Shown here: piece by piece, positions 17,106 through 23,666 of the stretch
Layout of the letters: each line of letters opens with the position of its first letter
Position numbering within the stretch: position 1 is the first letter of the stretch
DNA from: a virus
DNA length: 24,778 bases
IMG/VR virus record: IMGVR_UViG_3300032731_001234
Coordinates: 1-24,778 of that record
Strand: one strand, 5' to 3'
The notes under the pieces: generated by a model
Told to the model about the DNA's origin: nothing
Databases searched by the model: none
The model's input: the letters and a program-made list of their open reading frames with translations, nothing else
Made by a program: the position numbers and the translations under genes

Positions 17106-17594
17106 TGCTTCGGTGGCCAGGATCTCTCCGATCTCGGGGGAGTCCTTCAGTACACGGTTGAGCCAGGGCTGATCGGACTGGGCGGATTCGGAATAACCCG
17201 ACAGCATTGAGTACACCGGGCGTTGTTGCAAACCCACCACAGAGGCGGTGTCTCGTCCCCCATACCTCTCCTGCAGGTACTTGATGACCGGGGAGTCGGG
17301 ACCCTGACGTTCCAACTCAACCTCGAGGTTTTTCAGCGAACTCTGTAGGGCGGTGTACAGCCGTTCTCCGGTGTTGTCGCTTGACACCACCACGGACATG
17401 GCCTCGACCGAGCGGACATATTGTCCGATGTTGTGCGTGATCTCGCGGGTGTATCCCTCGGCTACGGTCCGGAGAAATTCCACCCTGACCGATTCGGACA
17501 GTTGTGCCACCGCTTCGCGTTTGGCGACACTCCGTACCGAGTCCTCGATGACGTCGCGCATGAACATGCCGAGGATGGACTTGATGAGGAGCAT
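17049..17594 (-). CDS. Unknown protein (181 aa), downstream of hub
   Basis: I do not recognise this family. The protein is mainly helical and charged. The N-terminal region (IEDSVRSVAKREAVAQLSES, then VRVEFLRTVAEGYTREI) looks amphipathic and could form a coiled coil; LYTALQSSLKNLEVELERQG is a second helix. There is no signal peptide; MLLIKSILGMFM is a short hydrophobic start but too short for a firm membrane call. It starts 6 nt after the hub stop, without Shine-Dalgarno, so it is probably translated with the hub and may be a tail-assembly or chaperone protein. Its end runs 57 nt into the opposite-strand HNH-like gene, so the two transcripts would be complementary there. Confidence 0.75.
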   Translation of the reverse strand: MLLIKSILGMFMRDVIEDSVRSVAKREAVAQLSESVRVEFLRTVAEGYTREITHNIGQYVRSVEAMSVVVSSDNTGERLYTALQSSLKNLEVELERQGPDSPVIKYLQERYGGRDTASVVGLQQRPVYSMLSGYSESAQSDQPWLNRVLKDSPEIGEILATEASRIFDRLFSASPDIASPL

Positions 17595-17600
17595 GGTGGG

Positions 17601-20600
17601 TTAGGGGTTAACCCGTTGACATTCCAGATCGTTAAAGATCTCCCGGGCATAGGCTTCTCTCTTCCCTCGGTCTTGCAGAGTATTTGGTACGTTGTTTATA
17701 ATAGCCCTCTCAAATTTGGTACCGAATAGAAAAGCAGCTTGGGACGGATCTGAGGAACTATTTAACAGCTTTACTGTTTCTGGGCCAGCAAAGTCACCAC
17801 CTTGGAGCTCTTTAACGAACCATTGCATTTGTACGTCAAAATTTGTAAACGATTTTCCTTGACCAGAGGCAAATTTTTCTAGTGAAGCTCTTCTACCCTT
17901 ACACCATTGCAAAATACCTATACACCCTGCACTATTAGGAATGGAGGGATCTAATCTAACAGTGGATTCAGCCAGCGCATTGCCGACAACCCCAGCGTAT
18001 CCCGCCTTTGTATTGATACCGCCCTGCCTTGCCGCATTGATGATTGCGTTGACCCGGTCGCGGGGGTACTTGGACCCAGTGTATTGGCAATTAGCCGCGG
18101 GATAGCTGCTTGTTACCGACGGGTCGGCCTGGTCCTGGCCCGCCCTCAGGTAGTTCTGAAACTGCTGAGCATCTGCACAGAACACTTCGCAGGACGTTTT
18201 TCCATCCGTCAGCAACCAGCACAAGTCGCCAGCCGATCGGATGTATCCGTAATAGTCCTTAGTCTCCTTGAAGTCTCCGGATTTCTGAAACGCTGCCATA
18301 TACTCCTCAAACGTCGGCGTATTCACCCGCGATGTGATGTTACCCCAGTCGGTGATACCGGATACCGTTACTCGAAGGTCACCTTGTCCCCACTGGTAGT
18401 TCGCCCCATTCACGAACCACCGCGAGAACCGCCCAGCGATCCATACTCCCGGATCGATACTGGCCGGTCGGCCCTGCTCAACCCACTCATCGTACTTGGT
18501 GACAAACGACAGGATGGTGCGGCCCGGGATGATCCGAAGGGCACGGGGAATCCCCCGAAACGATGTGCTGATGTTGGCGCCGAGTGAGGTGGGGGCGGTC
18601 TGGACGCCCGTACCAACCTTCGATCCCGTACCGACCTGGGTTCCGGTGGTTACACCAGAAGTAGATCCTGAGGCCAAGTGGGCTAAACGTATCTTACCGC
18701 CTGGTGTATCTATGTCAACAAAGTTTCCAAATCCCCCTTCACACCCCCTGTCACCCTCTTTACATTTATCTGATTTACCTATTACTGCCCCATTGAGCAG
18801 CTCGATTGGTTGATTATTAATACTTCCCCCCATATCAACACCCTCGTGTGCACTACGGCGAAAAGACTCTTTTGCTCCAAACGTCGACGTAGTTGTCCAA
18901 GAAGAGGGGGATTTACCACCAATAGATATAATACCGTCAAGATCTTTGGCTGTTATTGGCCCCGGGGGAATACGCTCAGCGTGTAGATGTGGTGCACCAC
19001 TGCGACCAGTATTACCAACTCGGCCTATAGTTGTACCCGGACCAGATCCGGCAGGTAGAGAGGGCTGTTTAGGGCCACTAGGAGTATCGGCCGTGCTCTC
19101 CAGCCCTATATTCTTCTTCTCCTCATCGGTGAGTTTTTCCACCGGTATGGCGTACTTCCACACCAACCCCGGGGTGATCGTTACCTCACGTCCCCTCGAG
19201 CCATTCCCCCCCACATAAAACCGAACGAACTCTGGCTTCTCGCTGGTCGCCGTCCCGATCACTTCACCGATCTTGACCTTCGAGTACGCCTTCAGCCCCT
19301 CAGCAACAGTGGTCAGATTGACTGACTCCTGCATGATGGCGGTATTCCAGCACACCTTGGGGTCGGCACGATTACAGTACCGGAGAAAATAGTTGGTGGC
19401 GATGACAACACGTCCCGCCTCGTTGGGGGGAGTGATAACCGTACCGTCCAACAACGCCTTGGGGGCATCGCCACCACTAATAATTCCGTACAGGTTGATG
19501 TTCTGCTCTCGACGGGTTGTAACATTCGCCACTGACTCGCGCCAAATATACCCGCTGGTGCTCAGTTTATTCGAGTAACGGTTGTTGTATTTGGCGAACT
19601 GCTCCGACCCGAACACCTCCACCTTATTGGCGTTGCGGAGCTTCTCTTCGCGTTCTTTAGCCCGAATCGAGAACAGTGTGTAGTTCTCCCCATCCCGTAA
19701 CGGCACATCGGAGTAGTTGTATCCCAACCCCCTTTCTGTGCTGAACTCGGCGTTCAGGTTCCAGATATTCGGGTCGACGTTTCCGGTAATCGTGTAGTTC
19801 TCGTATAGGCCTTTGCCAAGATAGAAGACCGAGCAGCCCTGATTCAGGTTGGCCCGGGTGCACAGAGATATTTTCTTGGCGTATTCGCGGGTCGGCAAAG
19901 ACTGCATCGTGCCACCCACACTATCCAGGTACTTTTTCAACACCTCCGCCGCCGTGACGTTCTTTTCCTTAAACGACTTGGGCATCAAGTACCGCTTGGT
20001 TTCTTTGTTCTCCGGATCGGTGCAGAACGACACCTCGTAGTCGTATTCGTTAACTATCTCGGTAAGGTTCTCCTCGAGGGTTTTGTTCTCCTCGAGTTGG
20101 TAGTTGATCAGATTCTGGTTGAAGACAACCGTCTGCGGATTGACCCCCTGCAATGAGACCTGCGGGTAGGTACCCCCGTGCTGGATCGTAAAGTTCTGTA
20201 GCCGGAAGTACGTGTCCAGCCCGAACTTCGTCCCATTCACATCATAGTAAAACGATATTAGTATATGGGCGAAGTCGCCGAATCCCCCCTTACGCGTCAG
20301 CGGGTCATCGATCTCCGGATATTCGCGACACTTGCCCGATGCCTCGTTCTCCCCCTCACCACACGGCGGCAGCATGATGCTGTTCCATGCCGCTTGGGTA
20401 GAGTTAGTGTAGGCAGCGGCCGAATCGAACAAAGCGGCCCAGGCTATTCCTGTCATATAGGGGTCGGACAGCGTGACATTGGCTGTAGACCCGGTCAACG
20501 CGTTAACGTACTGGCCGGCTTCGGTGTTACCGTCCATGTTGAGGGTGATGTTATTGGCATCCCACTTCAGGTTGACGCTGACACTCGCTACCTGCCTCTC

Positions 20601-20675
20601 ACTAAACACGATCAGTCGATCGCTGGCATACGGCCTATACCCTACAACACACCGACACCGGTATAGTCCATTCAC
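17601..20675 (-). CDS. Baseplate hub/tail lysin: permuted M23 peptidase plus phage tail lysozyme
   Basis: A 1024-aa protein starting at GTG (20675). Residues 1-530 are beta-rich and cysteine-containing, probably the hub part, with no firm match. Residues about 550-690 hold an M23/LytM-type peptidase in permuted order. GRVGNTGRSGAPHLHAER with H563 and H565 comes first; AHEGVDMGG with H610 and D614, GFGNFVDIDTPGG and IRLAHLASG (H666) come after. Residues about 880-1018 match phage tail lysozyme (Phage_lysozyme2 type): AGYAGVVGNALAESTVRLDP with candidate catalytic E903, GCIGILQWCKGRRASLEKF, DVQMQWFVKELQGG. Together they would cut peptide and probably glycan bonds during injection. Both lytic segments (about 18660-19090 and 17640-17965) are markedly more AT-rich than the rest of the gene. 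Confidence 0.88.
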   Translation of the reverse strand: MNGLYRCRCVVGYRPYASDRLIVFSERQVASVSVNLKWDANNITLNMDGNTEAGQYVNALTGSTANVTLSDPYMTGIAWAALFDSAAAYTNSTQAAWNSIMLPPCGEGENEASGKCREYPEIDDPLTRKGGFGDFAHILISFYYDVNGTKFGLDTYFRLQNFTIQHGGTYPQVSLQGVNPQTVVFNQNLINYQLEENKTLEENLTEIVNEYDYEVSFCTDPENKETKRYLMPKSFKEKNVTAAEVLKKYLDSVGGTMQSLPTREYAKKISLCTRANLNQGCSVFYLGKGLYENYTITGNVDPNIWNLNAEFSTERGLGYNYSDVPLRDGENYTLFSIRAKEREEKLRNANKVEVFGSEQFAKYNNRYSNKLSTSGYIWRESVANVTTRREQNINLYGIISGGDAPKALLDGTVITPPNEAGRVVIATNYFLRYCNRADPKVCWNTAIMQESVNLTTVAEGLKAYSKVKIGEVIGTATSEKPEFVRFYVGGNGSRGREVTITPGLVWKYAIPVEKLTDEEKKNIGLESTADTPSGPKQPSLPAGSGPGTTIGRVGNTGRSGAPHLHAERIPPGPITAKDLDGIISIGGKSPSSWTTTSTFGAKESFRRSAHEGVDMGGSINNQPIELLNGAVIGKSDKCKEGDRGCEGGFGNFVDIDTPGGKIRLAHLASGSTSGVTTGTQVGTGSKVGTGVQTAPTSLGANISTSFRGIPRALRIIPGRTILSFVTKYDEWVEQGRPASIDPGVWIAGRFSRWFVNGANYQWGQGDLRVTVSGITDWGNITSRVNTPTFEEYMAAFQKSGDFKETKDYYGYIRSAGDLCWLLTDGKTSCEVFCADAQQFQNYLRAGQDQADPSVTSSYPAANCQYTGSKYPRDRVNAIINAARQGGINTKAGYAGVVGNALAESTVRLDPSIPNSAGCIGILQWCKGRRASLEKFASGQGKSFTNFDVQMQWFVKELQGGDFAGPETVKLLNSSSDPSQAAFLFGTKFERAIINNVPNTLQDRGKREAYAREIFNDLECQRVNP

Positions 20676-20702
20676 AACACTGAGAGCTCCGGTATGGGGG
20701 TA

Positions 20703-21479
20703 TTATACCACTTCGATCACATTGAACGTGATGGTGTTGGGGGTAGCGTCTAGATCGACACCGCCACCCGCCGTACCACCATCATCCTTGACTTGGAACG
20801 TGAACGAAGCGTACGCGGCACCGAAACCACCAAGGGCCGGGGTATACTCTAGCAGGCCGATGTCAGCCACAGGGACGAAGTCGGCAGCGGTAACGGCGAT
20901 ACCGTCAAGCTCCAGGGTTCCGAGTGCGGGCAGGGTTGCGATCTTGACGGAGAAGAACTCGTCGGCAGGGTTGTCGAGCGGGTCGGTGAATCCGAAGTCA
21001 ACCGCGGAGAACGCGTACACCTCGTCCTCATCAATGGTGATGGTCTTGTTGGTGCCGGCCGGCGCGTTGTTAACCGATGCCACGTTGTCGAATATGGAGT
21101 CGAGGGTGACGCTGAGGTTGTAGACGGCCACCATAAAGTTAAAGTCGCCATCCCCCTCCATGCCCACATACCGGGTGACATTGACTAGCTGAGCGTTGAG
21201 GTCGTTGACGTAGGGATCGGTGGGCACATCGACGTTATTGACCAACGCGTCGATTACCAGCTCGAGGACACCATAGGCGAATTGTTTGGCCGAGAAACCC
21301 ATGCTAGGGCCGCAGGCTACGAATTTATTCCGGAGGGCGGTGCGGTGGGATGGGGTGTTAGCGCCAGACGACCAGCCGACAAGCAGATCGTCGGCTAGGA
21401 CGGTGGCAAACCAGGACTGAAGCTCCAGCTTATAGCTGTACTCGATACCGATTAGGCGTTTTAGGGTGGCTACTGACAT
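20703..21479 (-). CDS. Putative virion protein with C-terminal cadherin-like domain
   Basis: A 258-aa protein. Residues 1-135 are an unrecognised, largely helical domain (KLELQSWFATVLADDLLVGW, AYGVLELVIDALVNNVDV). Residues 137-258 are a complete beta-sandwich of the cadherin-like/tandem-95 type common in bacterial surface adhesins: VNNAPAGTNKTITIDEDEVY, then AVDFGFTDP, IATLPALGTLELDGIAVTAA, LLEYTPALGGFGAAYASFTF, QVKDDGGTAGGGVDLD, NTITFNV. In phages, Ig-like domains are usually attached to exposed virion proteins and bind surface glycans weakly. The gene has its own promoter copy and a small hairpin in its leader. It lies just upstream of the hub. Which virion part it belongs to cannot be told. 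Confidence 0.85.
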   Translation of the reverse strand: MSVATLKRLIGIEYSYKLELQSWFATVLADDLLVGWSSGANTPSHRTALRNKFVACGPSMGFSAKQFAYGVLELVIDALVNNVDVPTDPYVNDLNAQLVNVTRYVGMEGDGDFNFMVAVYNLSVTLDSIFDNVASVNNAPAGTNKTITIDEDEVYAFSAVDFGFTDPLDNPADEFFSVKIATLPALGTLELDGIAVTAADFVPVADIGLLEYTPALGGFGAAYASFTFQVKDDGGTAGGGVDLDATPNTITFNVIEVV

Positions 21480-21488
21480 GACGGATGT

Positions 21489-21502
21489 GGGGAATCGACC
21501 CC
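21489..21502 (-). other. Leader hairpin of the 258-aa gene
   Basis: Between promoter P4 and the ATG at 21479, the minus-strand leader contains GGGG-TCGATT-CCCC, a 4-bp G:C stem with a 6-nt loop. There is no U tract, so it is not a terminator. It could protect the 5' end of the mRNA or affect translation. It is short and may be chance. Confidence 0.35.
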
Positions 21503-21513
21503 GGAAACAATGA

Positions 21514-21532
21514 TTCTCATATAGCTTTCAAC
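21514..21532 (-). promoter_or_regulatory. Predicted phage late promoter P4 (258-aa gene, hub)
   Basis: The minus strand reads GTTGAAAGC-TAT-ATGAGAA, the most divergent tail among the eight copies but with a perfect nine-base core. The leader to the ATG at 21479 is about 37-39 nt, longer than at the other copies. The hub and 181-aa genes downstream have no further copy and probably depend on this one. Confidence 0.7.
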
Positions 21533-21543
21533 GAGATCTGAGG

Positions 21544-21876
21544 CTACGCCACACGGACTTTCAGAACGCTTAATGTCCTATATAATCCACCTACCGGGAC
21601 GGCCGGGGTGGCGGCAGCGGCCGCGGAGTCATCGGCGAAGTTCCGCAAGCCCGTGAAGTCGATACGGCCAAATGGGATGGGCCCCGTGCCATTCACGGTC
21701 TTGGCCGTGCCGTCCGCTCCGACGTAGTAAAGTTCCTCGTGGACTTCGTTCAGGAATAGCTCGCCGCGTTTGGCCGCTGCCGCGTCATTATCGTACAGGT
21801 CCTGGACGTATTGCTGGCGGCGGAGGGTATTGGCGGTGTACCGGACTCCCCAGCGGGGACGGGGCGGGATGGTCAT
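21544..21876 (-). CDS. Small putative virion protein (110 aa)
   Basis: A 110-aa protein with a basic N-terminus (PPRPRWGVRYTANTLRRQQY), an alanine-rich helix and the motif RGELFLNEVHEELYYVGADG. That motif fits the GE-L-x-N-x-x-xxxLYvg-x-xG pattern seen at the N-termini of phage tail-tip and tropism-type proteins, and echoes the 158-aa protein at 5925-6401. The second half is Ala/Pro-rich and ends in beta (GGLYRTLSVLKVRVA). It starts at ATG about 19 nt from the predicted start point of its own promoter, with no Shine-Dalgarno. Probably a small baseplate or fibre-linking protein; family unknown. Confidence 0.75.
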   Translation of the reverse strand: MTIPPRPRWGVRYTANTLRRQQYVQDLYDNDAAAAKRGELFLNEVHEELYYVGADGTAKTVNGTGPIPFGRIDFTGLRNFADDSAAAAATPAVPVGGLYRTLSVLKVRVA

Positions 21877-21891
21877 AACGGATTGATAACG

Positions 21892-21910
21892 TCTCTATCT
21901 GGCTTTCAAC
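21892..21910 (-). promoter_or_regulatory. Predicted phage late promoter P5 (110-aa gene)
   Basis: The minus strand reads GTTGAAAGC-CAG-ATAGAGA. It is divergent from the kinase promoter, whose -10 box lies 23 nt away on the other strand. Confidence 0.72.
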
Positions 21911-21929
21911 GACACCGGATCAAGGGGGG

Positions 21930-21938
21930 TGGTATAAT
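21930..21938 (+). promoter_or_regulatory. Host-type extended -10 promoter (kinase)
   Basis: TGG-TATAAT at 21930-21938 is a perfect -10 with the TGn extension; no clear -35 is present. The expected start point is close to 21945, about 16 nt before the ATG at 21961. This promoter differs in type from the GTTGAAAGC elements around it. Confidence 0.65.
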
Positions 21939-21960
21939 AAGCGGAGTTGACAACGGGTCC

Positions 21961-22554
21961 ATGGAATCGATCATTGTGCTTGGAGCCGATCGGGTTGGGA
22001 AAACTACCGCTGTGGGAAATAGCCTCCGGTATCTCGAGGAGACTGGCCTCACTGTGACCGTGTGCCATTTCGGCGGGGTAAGCCCCAAACATCACAGCCC
22101 TGTCCAGCAGTTCGTTGATACGTTGTCCGGGATTGATAACATGGTCGACTATCTCCTCATCGATCGGTTCGTGTCCGACACACTGTTCTATGAGCCGTAC
22201 CGGTACCAGCTACCACCCATCCCGGACTATGTCGCCACTGAACCCGAGTCGATGCTGCTGGAGATGTCTAGTGGGGTTCGGGTTGTCCTCATCGAACACG
22301 AGTGGGATATAGCGATCCGGACCAGGCACGAGCAGGAGATTCGGTCGCTGTGGCCCGGTTGTACGGATTTCTGGGTCCGTAGTCAGCTAGAGAAACGGCG
22401 TCTCGAGCACATCGCGTACTACGAGCACACGAACCGGTATCTGGCATCAACGACCCTCATCCACCGCGTAAATATCTATCGGTTGCCGGGTCATCTCGCC
22501 GGTAACACTCCGAGTCTGGAGATGGCCGGTGGTTTTTCATTCTTCGGGGGTTGA
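21961..22554 (+). CDS. P-loop nucleotide kinase (deoxynucleotide/thymidylate kinase-like)
   Basis: A 197-aa protein with an N-terminal Walker A loop, GADRVGKTT (residues 8-16), at the end of the first strand (MESIIVLGADRVGKTT). A DRF motif follows in YLLIDRFVSDTLFY (D68, R69), which corresponds to the DRY/DRF substrate-site motif of thymidylate- and deoxynucleoside-kinase-like enzymes. An RxxxE-type lid (RTRHEQEIRS) comes later. It probably phosphorylates a (deoxy)nucleotide to feed phage DNA synthesis; the substrate cannot be read from the sequence. The frame is open 150 nt further upstream, but the ATG at 21961 gives the canonical N-terminus and follows the extended -10 promoter. Its stop codon overlaps the next promoter element. 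Confidence 0.82.
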   Translation: MESIIVLGADRVGKTTAVGNSLRYLEETGLTVTVCHFGGVSPKHHSPVQQFVDTLSGIDNMVDYLLIDRFVSDTLFYEPYRYQLPPIPDYVATEPESMLLEMSSGVRVVLIEHEWDIAIRTRHEQEIRSLWPGCTDFWVRSQLEKRRLEHIAYYEHTNRYLASTTLIHRVNIYRLPGHLAGNTPSLEMAGGFSFFGG

Positions 22555-22568
22555 AAGCTATGTAGGGG
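22550..22568 (+). promoter_or_regulatory. Predicted phage late promoter P6 (upstream of phoH)
   Basis: The plus strand reads GTTGAAAGC-TAT-GTAGGGG and overlaps the kinase stop codon. It is the only copy with a long leader (about 90 nt) and with a terminator hairpin before the next gene. Confidence 0.68.
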
Positions 22569-22607
22569 TGAGGACAACTCTTTGCCAAAAAGTTTAACCG
22601 AAACCCG

Positions 22608-22637
22608 GCCGGTCAGTGTTGCACGTCCGGCTTTTTT
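22608..22637 (+). terminator. Rho-independent terminator between kinase and phoH
   Basis: GCCGG (22608-22612) pairs with CCGGC (22627-22631), with an inner GTG/CAC stem around a TTG loop, and is followed directly by six T. It would end host-polymerase transcription from the kinase promoter. It lies about 40 nt below promoter P6 and before the PhoH ATG. Confidence 0.8.
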
Positions 22638-22655
22638 GTAACTACCCGCACTTAC

Positions 22656-23396
22656 ATGACCAAAGCACGGACTCGCAAGGACAAGGCGACAGGTTTCGAC
22701 GAGATTGCTTATGGGTTGCCGCCGACACGCGGAGATGAAGTACGAACTATTAACCCGATGAATGAGAGTCAGCGGGAGGCATTAGACCACTTAAGGAATA
22801 AGACGCTGACGATCTTGACCGGACCCCCCGGTACCGCCAAGACCCTGCTGTCGGTATTCATCGCGTGCGAAAAGTTACAGAAGCGGCAGATCGACAAAAT
22901 CTACTACATCAAGCCGATTGTTGATACGCCGGGTGAAAAGGGGATCGGATTCTTGCCCGGCTCCGAGATGGATAAACTCGAGCCACACGTAGCGTCCCTA
23001 CGTGATGCGTTGAGTGTGTTTATGGTCAAGGGTAAGGCCGAGTATATGGTCGATAAAAAGATCATTGAGTTCCTGCCCATCGAACACCTGAGGGGGCGCT
23101 CGCTCCACCGGTGCATGATCATCGCGGACGAGATGCAGAATGCCACTAGCCACTCCGTGCTGACGATCCTCTCCCGGCTTGGCGACCACAGCACGATCGC
23201 CCTGCTCGGCGATGTGATCCAGCGGGACTTGGCTAACCGGTTTGGGCGGGACGGCTTGTCCGATGCCGCCACCCGGTTGTCTCACCTTGACGGCTTCGTG
23301 GGCCATGTCGAGTTCGGTATGGACGACATCGTCCGGTCGGAGTTCGTCCGAGAGGTGATTAAATCGTATCGGGATCTGTACGAGGGGCGGGGCTAG
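22656..23396 (+). CDS. phoH: PhoH-like P-loop ATPase
   Basis: A 246-aa PhoH family ATPase. Walker A is TGPPGTAKT (G56-T63) in the characteristic setting NESQREALDHL...ILTGPPGTAKT. The family's PIVDTPGEKGIGFLPGS segment follows, Walker B is IIADEMQNAT (D158, E159), and sensor-like ALLGDVIQRD comes after. The length is typical of phage PhoH, which lacks the PIN domain of longer bacterial forms. PhoH-like genes are widespread in aquatic phages; the biochemical role there is unsettled, with suggestions of RNA or phosphate-stress functions. It follows terminator 22608-22637 and lies about 90 nt below promoter P6, without Shine-Dalgarno. Its last codons overlap the minus-strand 81-aa ORF. Confidence 0.93.
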   Translation: MTKARTRKDKATGFDEIAYGLPPTRGDEVRTINPMNESQREALDHLRNKTLTILTGPPGTAKTLLSVFIACEKLQKRQIDKIYYIKPIVDTPGEKGIGFLPGSEMDKLEPHVASLRDALSVFMVKGKAEYMVDKKIIEFLPIEHLRGRSLHRCMIIADEMQNATSHSVLTILSRLGDHSTIALLGDVIQRDLANRFGRDGLSDAATRLSHLDGFVGHVEFGMDDIVRSEFVREVIKSYRDLYEGRG

Positions 23397-23604
23397 ATCC
23401 GCTCCGGCCCTGCAGCGTAGACTGAATTCCAGACGGCATGAAAAGGCCCGCCACGAACATCCACCGGTCGACGCAGTGGTTGACCTCGTACGGGCCTCGT
23501 GTCCAGTTGGGAATCTCGCACATGGACAGGAACGCCAAACAGAAGATAATTTCCCCCACCAGGAACGCCGTGCTCTCGGTCGCTTTTAGCAATTTTTGTG
23601 TCAT
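23359..23604 (-). CDS. Putative small membrane protein (81 aa)
   Basis: This ORF starts at ATG 23604, about 18 nt from the predicted start point of promoter P7, the same close spacing as other genes with this element. The peptide has a probable membrane helix (STAFLVGEIIFCLAFLSMCE) and a second hydrophobic stretch (WMFVAGLFMPSGI). The C-terminal 20 residues overlap the end of phoH and read less like protein. I do not recognise it. A small membrane protein expressed with virion genes might be a holin- or spanin-like factor, but no diagnostic motif is present. The main support is the promoter copy, since the ORF itself is short. Confidence 0.55.
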   Translation of the reverse strand: MTQKLLKATESTAFLVGEIIFCLAFLSMCEIPNWTRGPYEVNHCVDRWMFVAGLFMPSGIQSTLQGRSGSSPAPRTDPDTI

Positions 23605-23618
23605 AGCAATTACTCAAC

Positions 23619-23637
23619 CCTCTACCCCGCTTTCAAC
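23619..23637 (-). promoter_or_regulatory. Predicted phage late promoter P7 (81-aa gene)
   Basis: The minus strand reads GTTGAAAGC-GGG-GTAGAGG. With P8 its core forms the perfect 18-bp palindrome GCTTTCAACGTTGAAAGC (23629-23646). Confidence 0.7.
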
Positions 23638-23656
23638 GTTGAAAGCACTATAGATA
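23638..23656 (+). promoter_or_regulatory. Predicted phage late promoter P8 (23667 gene)
   Basis: The plus strand reads GTTGAAAGC-ACT-ATAGATA. The stretch ACTATAG is the same as in the T7 RNA polymerase promoter core. The leader to ATG 23667 would be about 14 nt with no Shine-Dalgarno. Confidence 0.73.
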
Positions 23657-23666
23657 GTCTACCAAA

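Noticed and set aside
21811-21960. Upstream extension of the kinase frame
   Set aside because: It would include the promoter region and part of the opposite-strand gene; the P-loop normally lies within the first 10-20 residues, as with ATG 21961.
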